DNA of 36,521 nt from Candidatus Giovannonibacteria bacterium. Its GTDB lineage: Bacteria; Patescibacteriota; Minisyncoccia; UBA11713; 2-01-FULL-45-33. Within the stretch, counting starts at the first letter, position 1. Every line of letters begins with the position of its first letter. Shown here piece by piece: positions 22,648 to 29,187 of the stretch. Location: NCBI GenBank assembly GCA_016176295.1, contig JACOXN010000011.1:1-36521 (forward strand), given 5' to 3'. The translations under genes and the position numbers were made by a program. A model generated the notes under the pieces. That model saw nothing but the letters and a program-made list of their open reading frames with translations, was not told the DNA's origin and made no database searches.

Positions 22648-23760
22648 TTAAAGTAAACTCACTTCCCTTTCCCGGTCCTTCGCTCGCGGCGTTATTTCTC
22701 CTCCGTGAAGATGCGCAAGTTCCCTAGCCAAATGAAGCCCGATGCCAAGCCCCTCGCTTCCCTTATCGCTTGCCTCTCGGGCGAACATATCAAATATTCT
22801 TTCCAGCATCCGGGGAGAAATGCCCATGCCCGAGTCTTTAACTTTTATCAGCACTTCACTGGGGCTGATTTCCGCGCCAAAAAAGATAGGCGAGTAATTT
22901 CCTGAATATTTGGAGGCGTTTTGCAGAAGATTCGTAAACACCTGTTCTATCCTGAGCGCATCGGCAAAAATGACAACGGGTTTACGCGGGGTGAGGACTT
23001 CCAATTTTTGTTCTTTCTTTTTTATGGAGGGCAGAATACTCTGGGCCGCTTTTTCCATGATAGGGTAGAGGTCCACCTCTTTTTTATCAAGTTCCATTTT
23101 CCCGTTCTCCAGGCGCGATACGTCCATCAGGTCGTTGATAAGCCGTTTCATATTGGCGGTCTGATGCGAAATAATTCCGAGGGCGGTTCTCGATTCTTCA
23201 TCATTGAATTTGTATTCCATAAGTTCAAGCCAGAGCGAGATCGGCGCCAGGGTATTCCTCAGTTCATGGCCCAACGCTGCGAGGAAATTACGTCGCCGCT
23301 CTTCATGATTTTTCTTTTCCGTAATGTCTGATTTTATTGCGATAAAGTGGGTTATTTCTCCATCCGCGTTTTTCACCGGGGTGATGGTTTCCACCTCATT
23401 ATAGAAAGTGCCGTTCTTTTTTTTATTTACAAGTTCTCCGCGCCAGACCTCACCTGCCCTGATTGTTTCCCACAGTTTTTTGTAATATTCGTCGTTTTGT
23501 CTGCCGGATTTTAGAATGCGTGTGTGCTGCCCTATGACTTCATCGGCTTCGTAGCCGGTAAGGCGGGTGAAAGCCGGATTAACCCACTGGATGAAGCCAT
23601 TTTTGTCGGTTATTACAATGCCGTTGGCGGCCGCCATTAACGCGCTTGTTTTAAGCAGTATTTGTTCCTGGGCCTTTTTAAGCTCGGCTGAGGAACTCAA
23701 CTCTCCGGTCTTGAGCTTCGGTTTCTTTTCTTTCTCTTTTTGTTGTTTTATTTTCTTCAT
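22648..23760 (-). CDS. Soluble PAS-domain histidine kinase with 3' frameshift (370 aa as read)
   Basis: ATG 23760 is preferred to TTG 23775. A Lys-rich start is followed by a PAS domain (ALMAAANGIVITDKNG ... HFIAIKSDITEKK), the phospho-acceptor H-box (FLAALGHELRNTLAPI), N-box (FTNLLQNASKYS), G1 (KDSGMGI) and G2 (GSEGLGIGLHLARELAHLHGG). No membrane segment, so it senses a cytoplasmic signal. No response regulator is adjacent. After GGEI the frame reads TPRAKDREREVSLL and stops at 22648; adding one base near 22692 gives the usual ending [20 protein letters not shown] with a stop at 22616. So there is a 1-nt deletion, either real or a sequencing/assembly error. All catalytic boxes precede it. 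Confidence 0.85.
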   Translation of the reverse strand: MKKIKQQKEKEKKPKLKTGELSSSAELKKAQEQILLKTSALMAAANGIVITDKNGFIQWVNPAFTRLTGYEADEVIGQHTRILKSGRQNDEYYKKLWETIRAGEVWRGELVNKKKNGTFYNEVETITPVKNADGEITHFIAIKSDITEKKNHEERRRNFLAALGHELRNTLAPISLWLELMEYKFNDEESRTALGIISHQTANMKRLINDLMDVSRLENGKMELDKKEVDLYPIMEKAAQSILPSIKKKEQKLEVLTPRKPVVIFADALRIEQVFTNLLQNASKYSGNYSPIFFGAEISPSEVLIKVKDSGMGISPRMLERIFDMFAREASDKGSEGLGIGLHLARELAHLHGGEITPRAKDREREVSLL

Positions 23761-23861
23761 TTCGAAAAATACCAAAAATCCCTTTTAAAATCGTAAAAAA
23801 AGAGATTAACATTATTTTCATTTGTTGTCAATGCCGCGCCGAGCCGAAGAAAGAGGAGAAT

Positions 23862-24773
23862 TTATTGATCAAAAAAGGACAGGAGATATGCGTCTATTTC
23901 GCGCTGTTCCAGGTCGTAGAAATATTTTTTTTCCGAATGTAATTTTGCGGCCAGGCCTTTTCCTACGAACCTCCAATGCCACGGCTCGAATTTATAATAT
24001 GCGTTATTTTTGGGGTAAGAGAGCGCGAACCCGTATCTGTATGCGTTCTCGCCAAGCCATTTGTAGGCGGGAGTATATTCAAAAGCTGAAAAATCGGCGC
24101 CTGTTTTTTCGGTCGTGAAATCCACAGTGGTGCCCAGCTGGTGCTCCGAGTAACCCTGGTCGGCTGAGAACTGGTTGGCTCCGGTTCCGTAAGTTATCGA
24201 GTAGACGGATTTGAGGCCGGCTTGAGTGTCGAAAGAGCGATAGGCGGAAATTATTTTGATGCCCATTTCTGCTCTCTCAGCGTCATCTAGGAGTTCGCGT
24301 AGAAAAGGGACAACATCGGCATGCAAAAACTGCTCTTTATCCTGTTGATAGGAATATTGCGGTTCCGTCGGCGCAAGTTTTGCCGGAATATAATTTTCGT
24401 TTAAAAAATAAACCTTCGAATACTTTTTCAGCCACTCGGGGTCCATTTTTCGAAGCTTCTCGATAACTCCCACTGCGCTTTGAACGCCCTGGATTTGCGC
24501 CGAGAAAAAATCCATGCGGCTTTTTTCGGCCTCGTAATCGCGCTGGAACTGGTCGCGTTCAATTTTTGTCTTCTCCAGGTCGTCCGCCGTAAGAGCAAGG
24601 CTTGCGGTCGTTGAAGCAAATTTGAGAGTTAATTCTGAAAGTTCATTTTCGAGGTTTTGTTTGGTTTTTGTGAGTGTGAATATTCCATACGCCGAGTATC
24701 CGGCCGCAGACAGCAGAAAGATGAGTATCAGCGTTATAATTAACTTGTGCTTGTTTAACGGCGGGGTTTCCAT
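23862..24773 (-). CDS. VanY/M15-family D-alanyl-D-alanine carboxypeptidase (303 aa)
   Basis: ATG 24773 (METPPLNKHK) is chosen because the ATG at 24782 overlaps a TATAAT. A membrane helix at residues 11-31 is followed by a coiled coil (about 35-110) and an M15B metallopeptidase domain. Zinc ligands H211 and D218 (SEHQLGTTVDF) and H266 with catalytic E263 (EPWHWRF) are present, as is the substrate motif SAYRS. It would trim terminal D-Ala from peptidoglycan stem peptides outside the membrane. Probably monocistronic. Confidence 0.9.
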   Translation of the reverse strand: METPPLNKHKLIITLILIFLLSAAGYSAYGIFTLTKTKQNLENELSELTLKFASTTASLALTADDLEKTKIERDQFQRDYEAEKSRMDFFSAQIQGVQSAVGVIEKLRKMDPEWLKKYSKVYFLNENYIPAKLAPTEPQYSYQQDKEQFLHADVVPFLRELLDDAERAEMGIKIISAYRSFDTQAGLKSVYSITYGTGANQFSADQGYSEHQLGTTVDFTTEKTGADFSAFEYTPAYKWLGENAYRYGFALSYPKNNAYYKFEPWHWRFVGKGLAAKLHSEKKYFYDLEQREIDAYLLSFFDQ

Positions 24774-24780
24774 TAAATAC

Positions 24781-24786
24781 ATTATA
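24781..24786 (-). promoter_or_regulatory. -10 element of the carboxypeptidase gene, placing the start at 24773
   Basis: A perfect TATAAT on the - strand ends 7 nt before ATG 24773, so the transcript would be leaderless. The -35 is poor. Confidence 0.5.
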
Positions 24787-24810
24787 CCCCATTTTCGCCT
24801 ATCCCTGTTG

Positions 24811-25146
24811 TTATTGGGGCATTGGTACTATGTCGAGAATATCAATATAACCTCCCGGAATCTGGAGATTGGGGTTATCTTTAAATATATCAGCCGCCGC
24901 CTCGTGCGATTCGGCCTCGACGATCGAATACCCGGTTACCTCGTTTTTTACATCCGCGATTCCATCCGATGTCACCCTCTTGGTTTTTCCCAGCGGAGCA
25001 CCGCCATCGGCAAGAACCGCCTCATTTTTTTTCATCCACTTTCTCCATTCTTCCATAGCGGCTTTACCTTGCTCTGGCGTCATTTCGGCCATCATTTTTT
25101 CTATGGAGGCGGCCGGCGCCATGTATAGAACAAAATATTTTTTCAT
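24811..25146 (-). CDS. YCII-related (YciI/DGPF-like) protein 1 (111 aa)
   Basis: A small ferredoxin-like alpha+beta protein: MKKYFVLYMAPAASIEKM, EWRKWMKKNEAVLADGGAPLG, GYSIVEAESHEAAADIFKDNP, IDILDIVPMP. It matches the YCII-related pattern of a buried dimeric fold whose function is often unknown (some members act as dehalogenases or with ECF sigma factors). A divergent homologue lies 100 bp away on the other strand. A TATATT 6 nt before the start (25153-25158, - strand) suggests a leaderless mRNA. Confidence 0.75.
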   Translation of the reverse strand: MKKYFVLYMAPAASIEKMMAEMTPEQGKAAMEEWRKWMKKNEAVLADGGAPLGKTKRVTSDGIADVKNEVTGYSIVEAESHEAAADIFKDNPNLQIPGGYIDILDIVPMPQ

Positions 25147-25152
25147 ATGTTA

Positions 25153-25158
25153 AATATA
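25153..25158 (-). promoter_or_regulatory. -10 element of YCII-like gene 1
   Basis: TATATT on the - strand, 6 nt before ATG 25146; predicts a leaderless start. No clear -35. Confidence 0.4.
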
Positions 25159-25211
25159 ACTGTTAATAAATTAAATTTCGGTGAATATTTGGAAAATTAT
25201 TTTAAATTCAT

Positions 25212-25240
25212 TTGTCACTCATTTCTCCATATTATATAAT
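25212..25240 (+). promoter_or_regulatory. Promoter of YCII-like gene 2, leaderless
   Basis: TTGTCA (25212-25217), 17-bp spacer, perfect TATAAT (25235-25240). The expected start coincides with the ATG at 25246. Confidence 0.7.
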
Positions 25241-25245
25241 CAGGT

Positions 25246-25578
25246 ATGAAAAAATTTATACTTCTTTACAATGGTCCTGCTACTGATCCGTCAGATATGC
25301 CCGAAGAGGCGCGCAAAGCAATAATGGCCAAATGGGGCGAATGGATGGTTAAAGCAGGCAGTTCTCTCGTCGATATGGGCCAGCCGATGGTAAACGGAGC
25401 ATCTGTCGTGGACGATGGAACGAACGGGGTTCCGACCCAACTAAACGGCTACAGCATTATTCAGGCTGACGATATGGAAAAAGCAAAGGCACTGGTTGCG
25501 GGGCACCCTTTTTTGAGCGAAGGAGCCGGAAAATTCAGCGTAGAAATATATGAGCTGCTTCCAGCTCCAAAGATGTAA
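25246..25578 (+). CDS. YCII-related protein 2 (110 aa)
   Basis: Homologous to the divergent neighbour: MKKFILLYNGPATDPSDM, WGEWMVKAGSSLVDMGQPMVNG, GYSIIQADDMEKAKALVAGHPFL, VEIYELLPAPKM. Same fold class and similar length. Ligand or reaction cannot be read from the sequence. A nested palindrome starts 26 nt after the stop. Confidence 0.75.
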   Translation: MKKFILLYNGPATDPSDMPEEARKAIMAKWGEWMVKAGSSLVDMGQPMVNGASVVDDGTNGVPTQLNGYSIIQADDMEKAKALVAGHPFLSEGAGKFSVEIYELLPAPKM

Positions 25579-25603
25579 ATTATTATCTATAGTTCCAAAA
25601 AAT

Positions 25604-25648
25604 ATCGAAAATTAAAACACCATTGGGAACGGTGCCTTAATTTTCGAT
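25604..25648. repeat. Nested palindrome after YCII-like gene 2
   Basis: Outer arms ATCGAAAATTAA and TTAATTTTCGAT (12 bp, perfect), inner arms CACC and GGTG. No T run follows directly; it may end transcription poorly or protect the 3' end. Confidence 0.65.
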
Positions 25649-25734
25649 GCTCCCGAATTAAAACTTTCGCAAACTTTTGAAATCATTTTACCAAATCTGA
25701 TACACAAATTCAAGAAGCGAAATCTGAAATGATA

Positions 25735-25774
25735 CGCCCCGCCACTATTTTTCTGGGGCAAAGGAGGCGGGGCG
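25735..25774. repeat. GC-rich inverted repeat
   Basis: Arms CGCCCCGCC and GGCGGGGCG (9 bp) with a 22-nt loop, next to the 77-bp repeat. The 275 bases 25579-25853 carry no gene, only these palindromes. Confidence 0.6.
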
Positions 25775-25779
25775 ATGGA

Positions 25780-25856
25780 CTCGCCCGCGCGGAGGAGGGG
25801 TCTGGGGAGGAATCCGCGCGGGCTTCGGCTTTCTTTTTTGAAAAAATCGGCGGCTA
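25780..25856 (-). repeat. 77-bp inverted repeat, copy A
   Basis: Reverse complement of 27952-28028 with no mismatch found. It contains a hairpin with arms CCCGCGCGGA and TCCGCGCGGG. The first bases supply the TAG stop of the methyltransferase gene. Confidence 0.9.
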
Positions 25857-26552
25857 CTTCTGAAATATAATCCAAAAATGTTTGCAGTTGTAATCCTCAC
25901 CAAAAAATTTTGCGACTTTGGCAATACGCTTTTCTTCAACCACTTTCCATTTTTTGTAAAAATTCATCAATTCTGCGCGGTCAAAGATCTTTTCAAATTT
26001 GCCCGTGGTCGGATGAAGAAAAGCATTTTTCTCGTGCGCAGGAGATTTTTCTAGCATCTCCTTGTGAAATTCATCATCTGTTGAAAGTGTATAAACTAGC
26101 AAGTATCCTCCAGGCTTGAGAACACGCAAAAATTCGTCTCGCGCAAAAGAGCGGCCATCAGTTGATTCAATATCGGTTGAAGCGAAACAATCAATCGCGA
26201 AATCAAAACTTTCATTTTCAAACGGCCATGTTTTTGTAGCGTCCTGAACAATAAACCGCACATCATTTTCTACGCCAACAATAGCCGCTCTTTTTTGCGC
26301 CTCATCTATTGCAATGCTAGAAAAATCAAACGCTCTCATATTTGTGCCCTGTTTCGCAAGCCAAATGCTGTTTCTTCCTTTTCCACAGCCCATTTCGACT
26401 CCGCGCAAGCTTTTTGTTTCGCCTTTTGATTTCAACCAATCCCAAAACAACGAAACTCCGCTTGATTCGTCGTTAGAATCCATTGGAAGAAGAACGTAAG
26501 GATTTTTATGTTCTTCTTCCCAAATTTTTTGTTGGTCGGCGTGAGTTATCAT
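25854..26552 (-). CDS. Class I SAM-dependent methyltransferase (232 aa)
   Basis: Motif I is GVEMGCGKGRNS (residues about 51-62), post-I is AFDFSSIAIDEA, motif II region FAIDCFASTD and motif III region FLRVLKPGGYLLVYTL. The overall layout resembles TehB/UbiE-like small-molecule methyltransferases; the substrate cannot be told. It is the last gene of a four-gene - strand operon (gap 4 nt) and its TAG stop belongs to inverted repeat A, so the repeat joins exactly at the gene end. Confidence 0.85.
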   Translation of the reverse strand: MITHADQQKIWEEEHKNPYVLLPMDSNDESSGVSLFWDWLKSKGETKSLRGVEMGCGKGRNSIWLAKQGTNMRAFDFSSIAIDEAQKRAAIVGVENDVRFIVQDATKTWPFENESFDFAIDCFASTDIESTDGRSFARDEFLRVLKPGGYLLVYTLSTDDEFHKEMLEKSPAHEKNAFLHPTTGKFEKIFDRAELMNFYKKWKVVEEKRIAKVAKFFGEDYNCKHFWIIFQK

Positions 26553-26556
26553 ATTT

Positions 26557-27090
26557 TTAGTAATGCTCCGGATTAAGAAGATGTATAAGAGCGGTTATCA
26601 CTGCTTGTTTACTATATCCTTTTCTATCCAATCGTCCTTTAGTAAGAGCTCCTATCATACCCTCTCTTTCTCCAATGTTTTCATCGTGAGAAAATCCTGC
26701 TTCTTTTGCTGCTTCATCAATTTCGTAATCCTTGCTAAAAACTAAATCAATCATAGATTTTGGATATTCAAAGGCAGAAGACCCGCCTAAATGAAAATTT
26801 TTACCGTCATAAATCGCGCACATGGTTATGTCCATATACCCACTCTTGGTATTCGGTACTTCTATAAGTCCGCTTTCTAAGCCCACAGATAAATCACAAT
26901 CTTTGAAAGCATTTCTGGCTCTATTCATTGCACCTTGCACGGTTTGCTCCATGTTTTTTGGTTGCTTATGCACCCCAGAATCAACTGCCATAGCAATAAC
27001 CTTTGCCGAAGAAAACTCTGGAAAATCTAAAAAAGCCTCTTCTACCGCCTGCACCTTTGTTATATTTTTTGACCCAACATTTACTTTCAT
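26557..27090 (-). CDS. yjjX: Inosine/xanthosine triphosphatase, DUF84/YjjX family (177 aa)
   Basis: MKVNVGSKNITKVQAVEEAF is the family's N-terminal phosphate-binding pattern (xxGSxNxxKxxAv). AVDSGVHKQPKNMEQTVQGAMNRARNAF matches the VxSGVxxQPxxxxETxxGAxnRA signature; DLSVGLESGL and the GxREGMIGALTKGRLDRKGYSKQAV ending are also typical. It would hydrolyse ITP/XTP to keep damaged purines out of nucleic acids. Lies 4 nt from both operon neighbours. Confidence 0.9.
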   Translation of the reverse strand: MKVNVGSKNITKVQAVEEAFLDFPEFSSAKVIAMAVDSGVHKQPKNMEQTVQGAMNRARNAFKDCDLSVGLESGLIEVPNTKSGYMDITMCAIYDGKNFHLGGSSAFEYPKSMIDLVFSKDYEIDEAAKEAGFSHDENIGEREGMIGALTKGRLDRKGYSKQAVITALIHLLNPEHY

Positions 27091-27094
27091 AAAT

Positions 27095-27301
27095 TTATTT
27101 CAAAAGTTCATCAGCCGATACTCCGAGCGCATTAGCCAACTTTTGAATTGTCGCAAGGGTAAGGTTTTTCTTCCCGCTTTCAATATTACTAATATAACCT
27201 CTATCAACTTCTAATGCACGAGCAACGTCGCCTTGCGACATATTCTTTTTCGTTCTAATACGCTTCATATTTTGCCCTAACTTTGATGATATGTTTGCCA
27301 T
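27095..27301 (-). CDS. XRE-family transcriptional regulator (68 aa)
   Basis: A single Cro/C1-type helix-turn-helix fills the protein: IRTKKNMSQGDVARALEVDRGYISNIESGKKNLTLATIQKLANALGVSADELL. It lies in the middle of the hydrolase-to-methyltransferase operon and probably regulates that operon's promoter. Small stand-alone HTH proteins like this are frequent in mobile or toxin-antitoxin-like units, but no toxin is evident here. Confidence 0.9.
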   Translation of the reverse strand: MANISSKLGQNMKRIRTKKNMSQGDVARALEVDRGYISNIESGKKNLTLATIQKLANALGVSADELLK

Positions 27302-27306
27302 ACAAA

Positions 27307-27873
27307 TTATTTTTCTAGAATTTCTAAAACCTTATCTCTTAATTTCTCAAACTTGAGATAGCCAGCTCTTTTATTGAAATGTCCGGCGTTTAGTATAAAA
27401 GAAAGCTCAACGCCAAGATTTTTTGAAAGTTCTTTACCATTTTCTAAACCGACATAAGGGTCGTTGTTAGATTGAAAAACATCAAAATGTTGAGCTTTCT
27501 TTTTAATTGCTTCCCAATCGAAAGCAAAACCGCTAAAACTGCTATCCCTGTCGTAATTTGCAATAGGCTGAACGCCGACAGGCGTTCCAGCAAAAAAAGC
27601 AGCTTTTATAGGATGTTCTAATTTTTCTAGTATTCGCAAGGCGAATATACCTCCTAAACTATGACCAATGAAAATAGTATTTTCATTTATGTATTGCTCA
27701 TAGTTTTTTAGAACATCAAACCACTCTGCTATTTTTGCGGGCACTATTGGTGGCGAGGGAAATTGTGGCACAAAGACCTTACAGCCCTTTTGCTCCAGTT
27801 CTTGTTTTAGCCACGGAAACCAGTTTTCTTCGGGATATCCCTCTGTCCCGTGGAAAATAAATACATTGTTCAT
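27307..27873 (-). CDS. RBBP9/YdeN-family alpha/beta hydrolase (188 aa)
   Basis: The N-terminal VFIFHGTEGYPEENWFPWLKQELEQKG is typical of the RBBP9/YdeN serine hydrolases. The catalytic triad is S72 (FIGHSLGG), D138 (NNDPYVG) and H165 (GHFNKRAGY). Substrate unknown. First gene of the operon, with a promoter 11-40 nt upstream. Confidence 0.88.
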   Translation of the reverse strand: MNNVFIFHGTEGYPEENWFPWLKQELEQKGCKVFVPQFPSPPIVPAKIAEWFDVLKNYEQYINENTIFIGHSLGGIFALRILEKLEHPIKAAFFAGTPVGVQPIANYDRDSSFSGFAFDWEAIKKKAQHFDVFQSNNDPYVGLENGKELSKNLGVELSFILNAGHFNKRAGYLKFEKLRDKVLEILEK

Positions 27874-27883
27874 AGATATTCAC

Positions 27884-27913
27884 ATTTTATCATTTTGTTA
27901 TATTGCCGGACAA
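27884..27913 (-). promoter_or_regulatory. Promoter of the hydrolase-XRE-yjjX-methyltransferase operon
   Basis: On the - strand TTGTCC (27908-27913), 18-bp spacer, TAAAAT (27884-27889); ten bases remain before ATG 27873. A probable target of the XRE protein; no operator was identified. Confidence 0.5.
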
Positions 27914-27951
27914 TGTTATACTACAGTACATCATATATTTATTTATGAATT

Positions 27952-28028
27952 TAGCCGCCGATTTTTTCAAAAAAGAAAGCCGAAGCCCGCGCGGATTCCT
28001 CCCCAGACCCCTCCTCCGCGCGGGCGAG
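27952..28028 (+). repeat. 77-bp inverted repeat, copy B
   Basis: Perfect inverted partner of copy A, 2.1 kb apart, upstream of the operon promoter. It includes the 10-bp GC hairpin. The 524 bases 27874-28397 hold only this repeat, a gene fragment and palindromes. Confidence 0.9.
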
Positions 28029-28185
28029 CGAACCCTCTCGTCTTCAAAATCCGAGTTCGTATCTAGTTTCTTGGCTCGCCCTTCTCTCTGACTTTCGAGC
28101 GTTTGATTGGATCAAAGAGTACAAGTATCCGACGGTAATGCATGATCAGATGAAAAGTCTGCTGGCCAAGTACGAGAACGTGTAA
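28029..28185 (+). pseudogene. Possible 3' fragment of an unidentified gene
   Basis: The frame ending at TAA 28183-28185 encodes a protein-like stretch (SYLVSWLALLSDFRAFDWIK, then EYKYPTVMHDQMKSLLAKYENV). It has no start of its own and fuses upstream into repeat B, where a TAG at 27952 closes the frame. It may be the tail of a gene cut by arrival of the repeat-bounded unit. I do not recognise the family. Confidence 0.35.
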
Positions 28186-28195
28186 GGCACACCGG

Positions 28196-28217
28196 ACCTG
28201 CCTGCCGGCAGGCAGGT
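28196..28217. repeat. CPR-type palindrome, copy 1
   Basis: Perfect 22-nt palindrome, ACCTGCCTGCC followed by its complement. Confidence 0.8.
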
Positions 28218-28231
28218 TTGCCATTTGTTTG

Positions 28232-28258
28232 CCCCGGGGGCGAGCTTTGTCCCCGGGG
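28232..28258. repeat. Pair of CCCCGGGG boxes
   Basis: Two self-complementary CCCCGGGG octamers (28232-28239 and 28251-28258) that can pair with each other. Confidence 0.5.
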
Positions 28259-28322
28259 TAGACGTTTGATACCGATTGAGAACATGACCCAGCGCGTTGC
28301 CCAAAATTACGAGCCTAATACG

Positions 28323-28344
28323 ACCTGCCTGCCGGCAGGCAGGT
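28323..28344. repeat. CPR-type palindrome, copy 2
   Basis: Identical to the palindrome at 28196, including TTTG just after it. Confidence 0.8.
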
Positions 28345-28397
28345 TTGCTTAACTTTTGGAATGTTAAGCAAATATGATTCTGTACCATTTGCTTAAC
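28344..28397 (-). repeat. Three alternating GTTAAGCAAA boxes directly after tspO
   Basis: On the - strand: GTTAAGCAAAT (28387-28397), ATTTGCTTAAC (28363-28373) and GTTAAGCAAA (28344-28353). The middle box can pair with either outer one (11 or 10 bp), giving two exclusive hairpins. A 3'-end or attenuator role is inference; no U run follows. Confidence 0.5.
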
Positions 28398-28874
28398 TTA
28401 GTTCAATGCCCAGATTGAATAGTTTAAATACATCGCAAAGCTAACCCAAAGAATGTACGGCACCAGAAGCCATGCGGCTGGTTTAGAGATTTTATAAAAC
28501 GCAACGATTGTAGCGAGGATGGCGAGCCAAAGGAACACGATCTCAACAAGCGCACCGCCAGGGCTATGCAGACCAAAAAAGATGATTGACCAGAGCGTGT
28601 TCAAGACCAGCTGGCCGAGAAATATACCGAGGGCGATTTTTACATCCCTGCGGTCCAGTCCCTTTTTCCAGATGAGAAACGCCGCGATGCCCATAAGCGC
28701 AAACAGTGTCGTCCAGACCGGACCGAACACCCACGCCGGAGGATTGAGTGCTGGTTTAACGATCCCGGCGTACCAGCCGGCAATGGACGGAGCCGTAAAC
28801 ACCGAACCAATGATCCCAGCAAGCTCGGAAACTACAATGGCGATGATGAGTTTGAATGTGTTGTTGATTTTCAT
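28398..28874 (-). CDS. tspO: TspO/MBR family membrane protein (158 aa)
   Basis: Five hydrophobic helices with the family's tryptophan-rich motifs: PPAWVFGPVWTTLFALMGIAAFLIWK, NTLWSIIFFG and PYILWVSFAMYLNYSIWALN. TspO proteins bind porphyrins and related hydrophobic ligands and are linked to stress responses. The full domain is present. It starts 2 nt after the preceding small gene, so it forms the end of the restriction operon, an unusual position. Confidence 0.92.
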   Translation of the reverse strand: MKINNTFKLIIAIVVSELAGIIGSVFTAPSIAGWYAGIVKPALNPPAWVFGPVWTTLFALMGIAAFLIWKKGLDRRDVKIALGIFLGQLVLNTLWSIIFFGLHSPGGALVEIVFLWLAILATIVAFYKISKPAAWLLVPYILWVSFAMYLNYSIWALN

Positions 28875-28876
28875 AT

Positions 28877-29185
28877 TTATTTTTTAATTTTATTATGGTG
28901 TTCTAATAATTTCTCGGCTGGGGAGATACCACCGAGGACTTTGTGCGGAAAGTAATTCCAGGCGTCGGTTACTAGCTCGAGCACATTGCTCAATTCCGAA
29001 GCGTCTCCGCCACGATCGAACATAGCCACGACTTTCATCATGTCGTCGTTATCCTCTTCGTGAAAAATAACGTCCCGGACATGATCCAGAGTAAAATCGC
29101 TCTCGGTTTCCTTGAGCATATCCACGAGCTCCTGCTCGATCTCTTTCCGTCGTTCTAGAATTTGTTGTTTTGATTCAATTTCCAT
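28877..29185 (-). CDS. Small acidic protein of unknown function (102 aa)
   Basis: The N-terminal half is helical and charged (SKQQILERRKEIEQELVDMLKE), the middle acidic (HEEDNDDMM). The C-terminal DAWNYFPHKVLGGISPAEKL recalls the ALGGxTPxE ending of some integrase cores and related nucleic-acid proteins, but nothing more supports a transposase. I do not recognise a family. Spacing to both neighbours is 2 nt. Confidence 0.65.
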   Translation of the reverse strand: MEIESKQQILERRKEIEQELVDMLKETESDFTLDHVRDVIFHEEDNDDMMKVVAMFDRGGDASELSNVLELVTDAWNYFPHKVLGGISPAEKLLEHHNKIKK

Positions 29186-29187
29186 AA

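Noticed and set aside
25612-25875. An 87-codon - strand ORF
   Set aside because: Mostly the 77-bp repeat and GC palindromes; the same peptide appears from repeat B in another context.
27866-28091. Two + strand ORFs over repeat B
   Set aside because: They are translations of the repeat and lack coding signatures.
28146-28388. 80-codon - strand ORF
   Set aside because: Consists largely of translated palindromes (PACRQAG, CLPAGRS).
28877-29185. Integrase remnant because of the GGISPAEKL ending
   Set aside because: No DDE residues or other integrase sequence; the gene is intact and in operon register.
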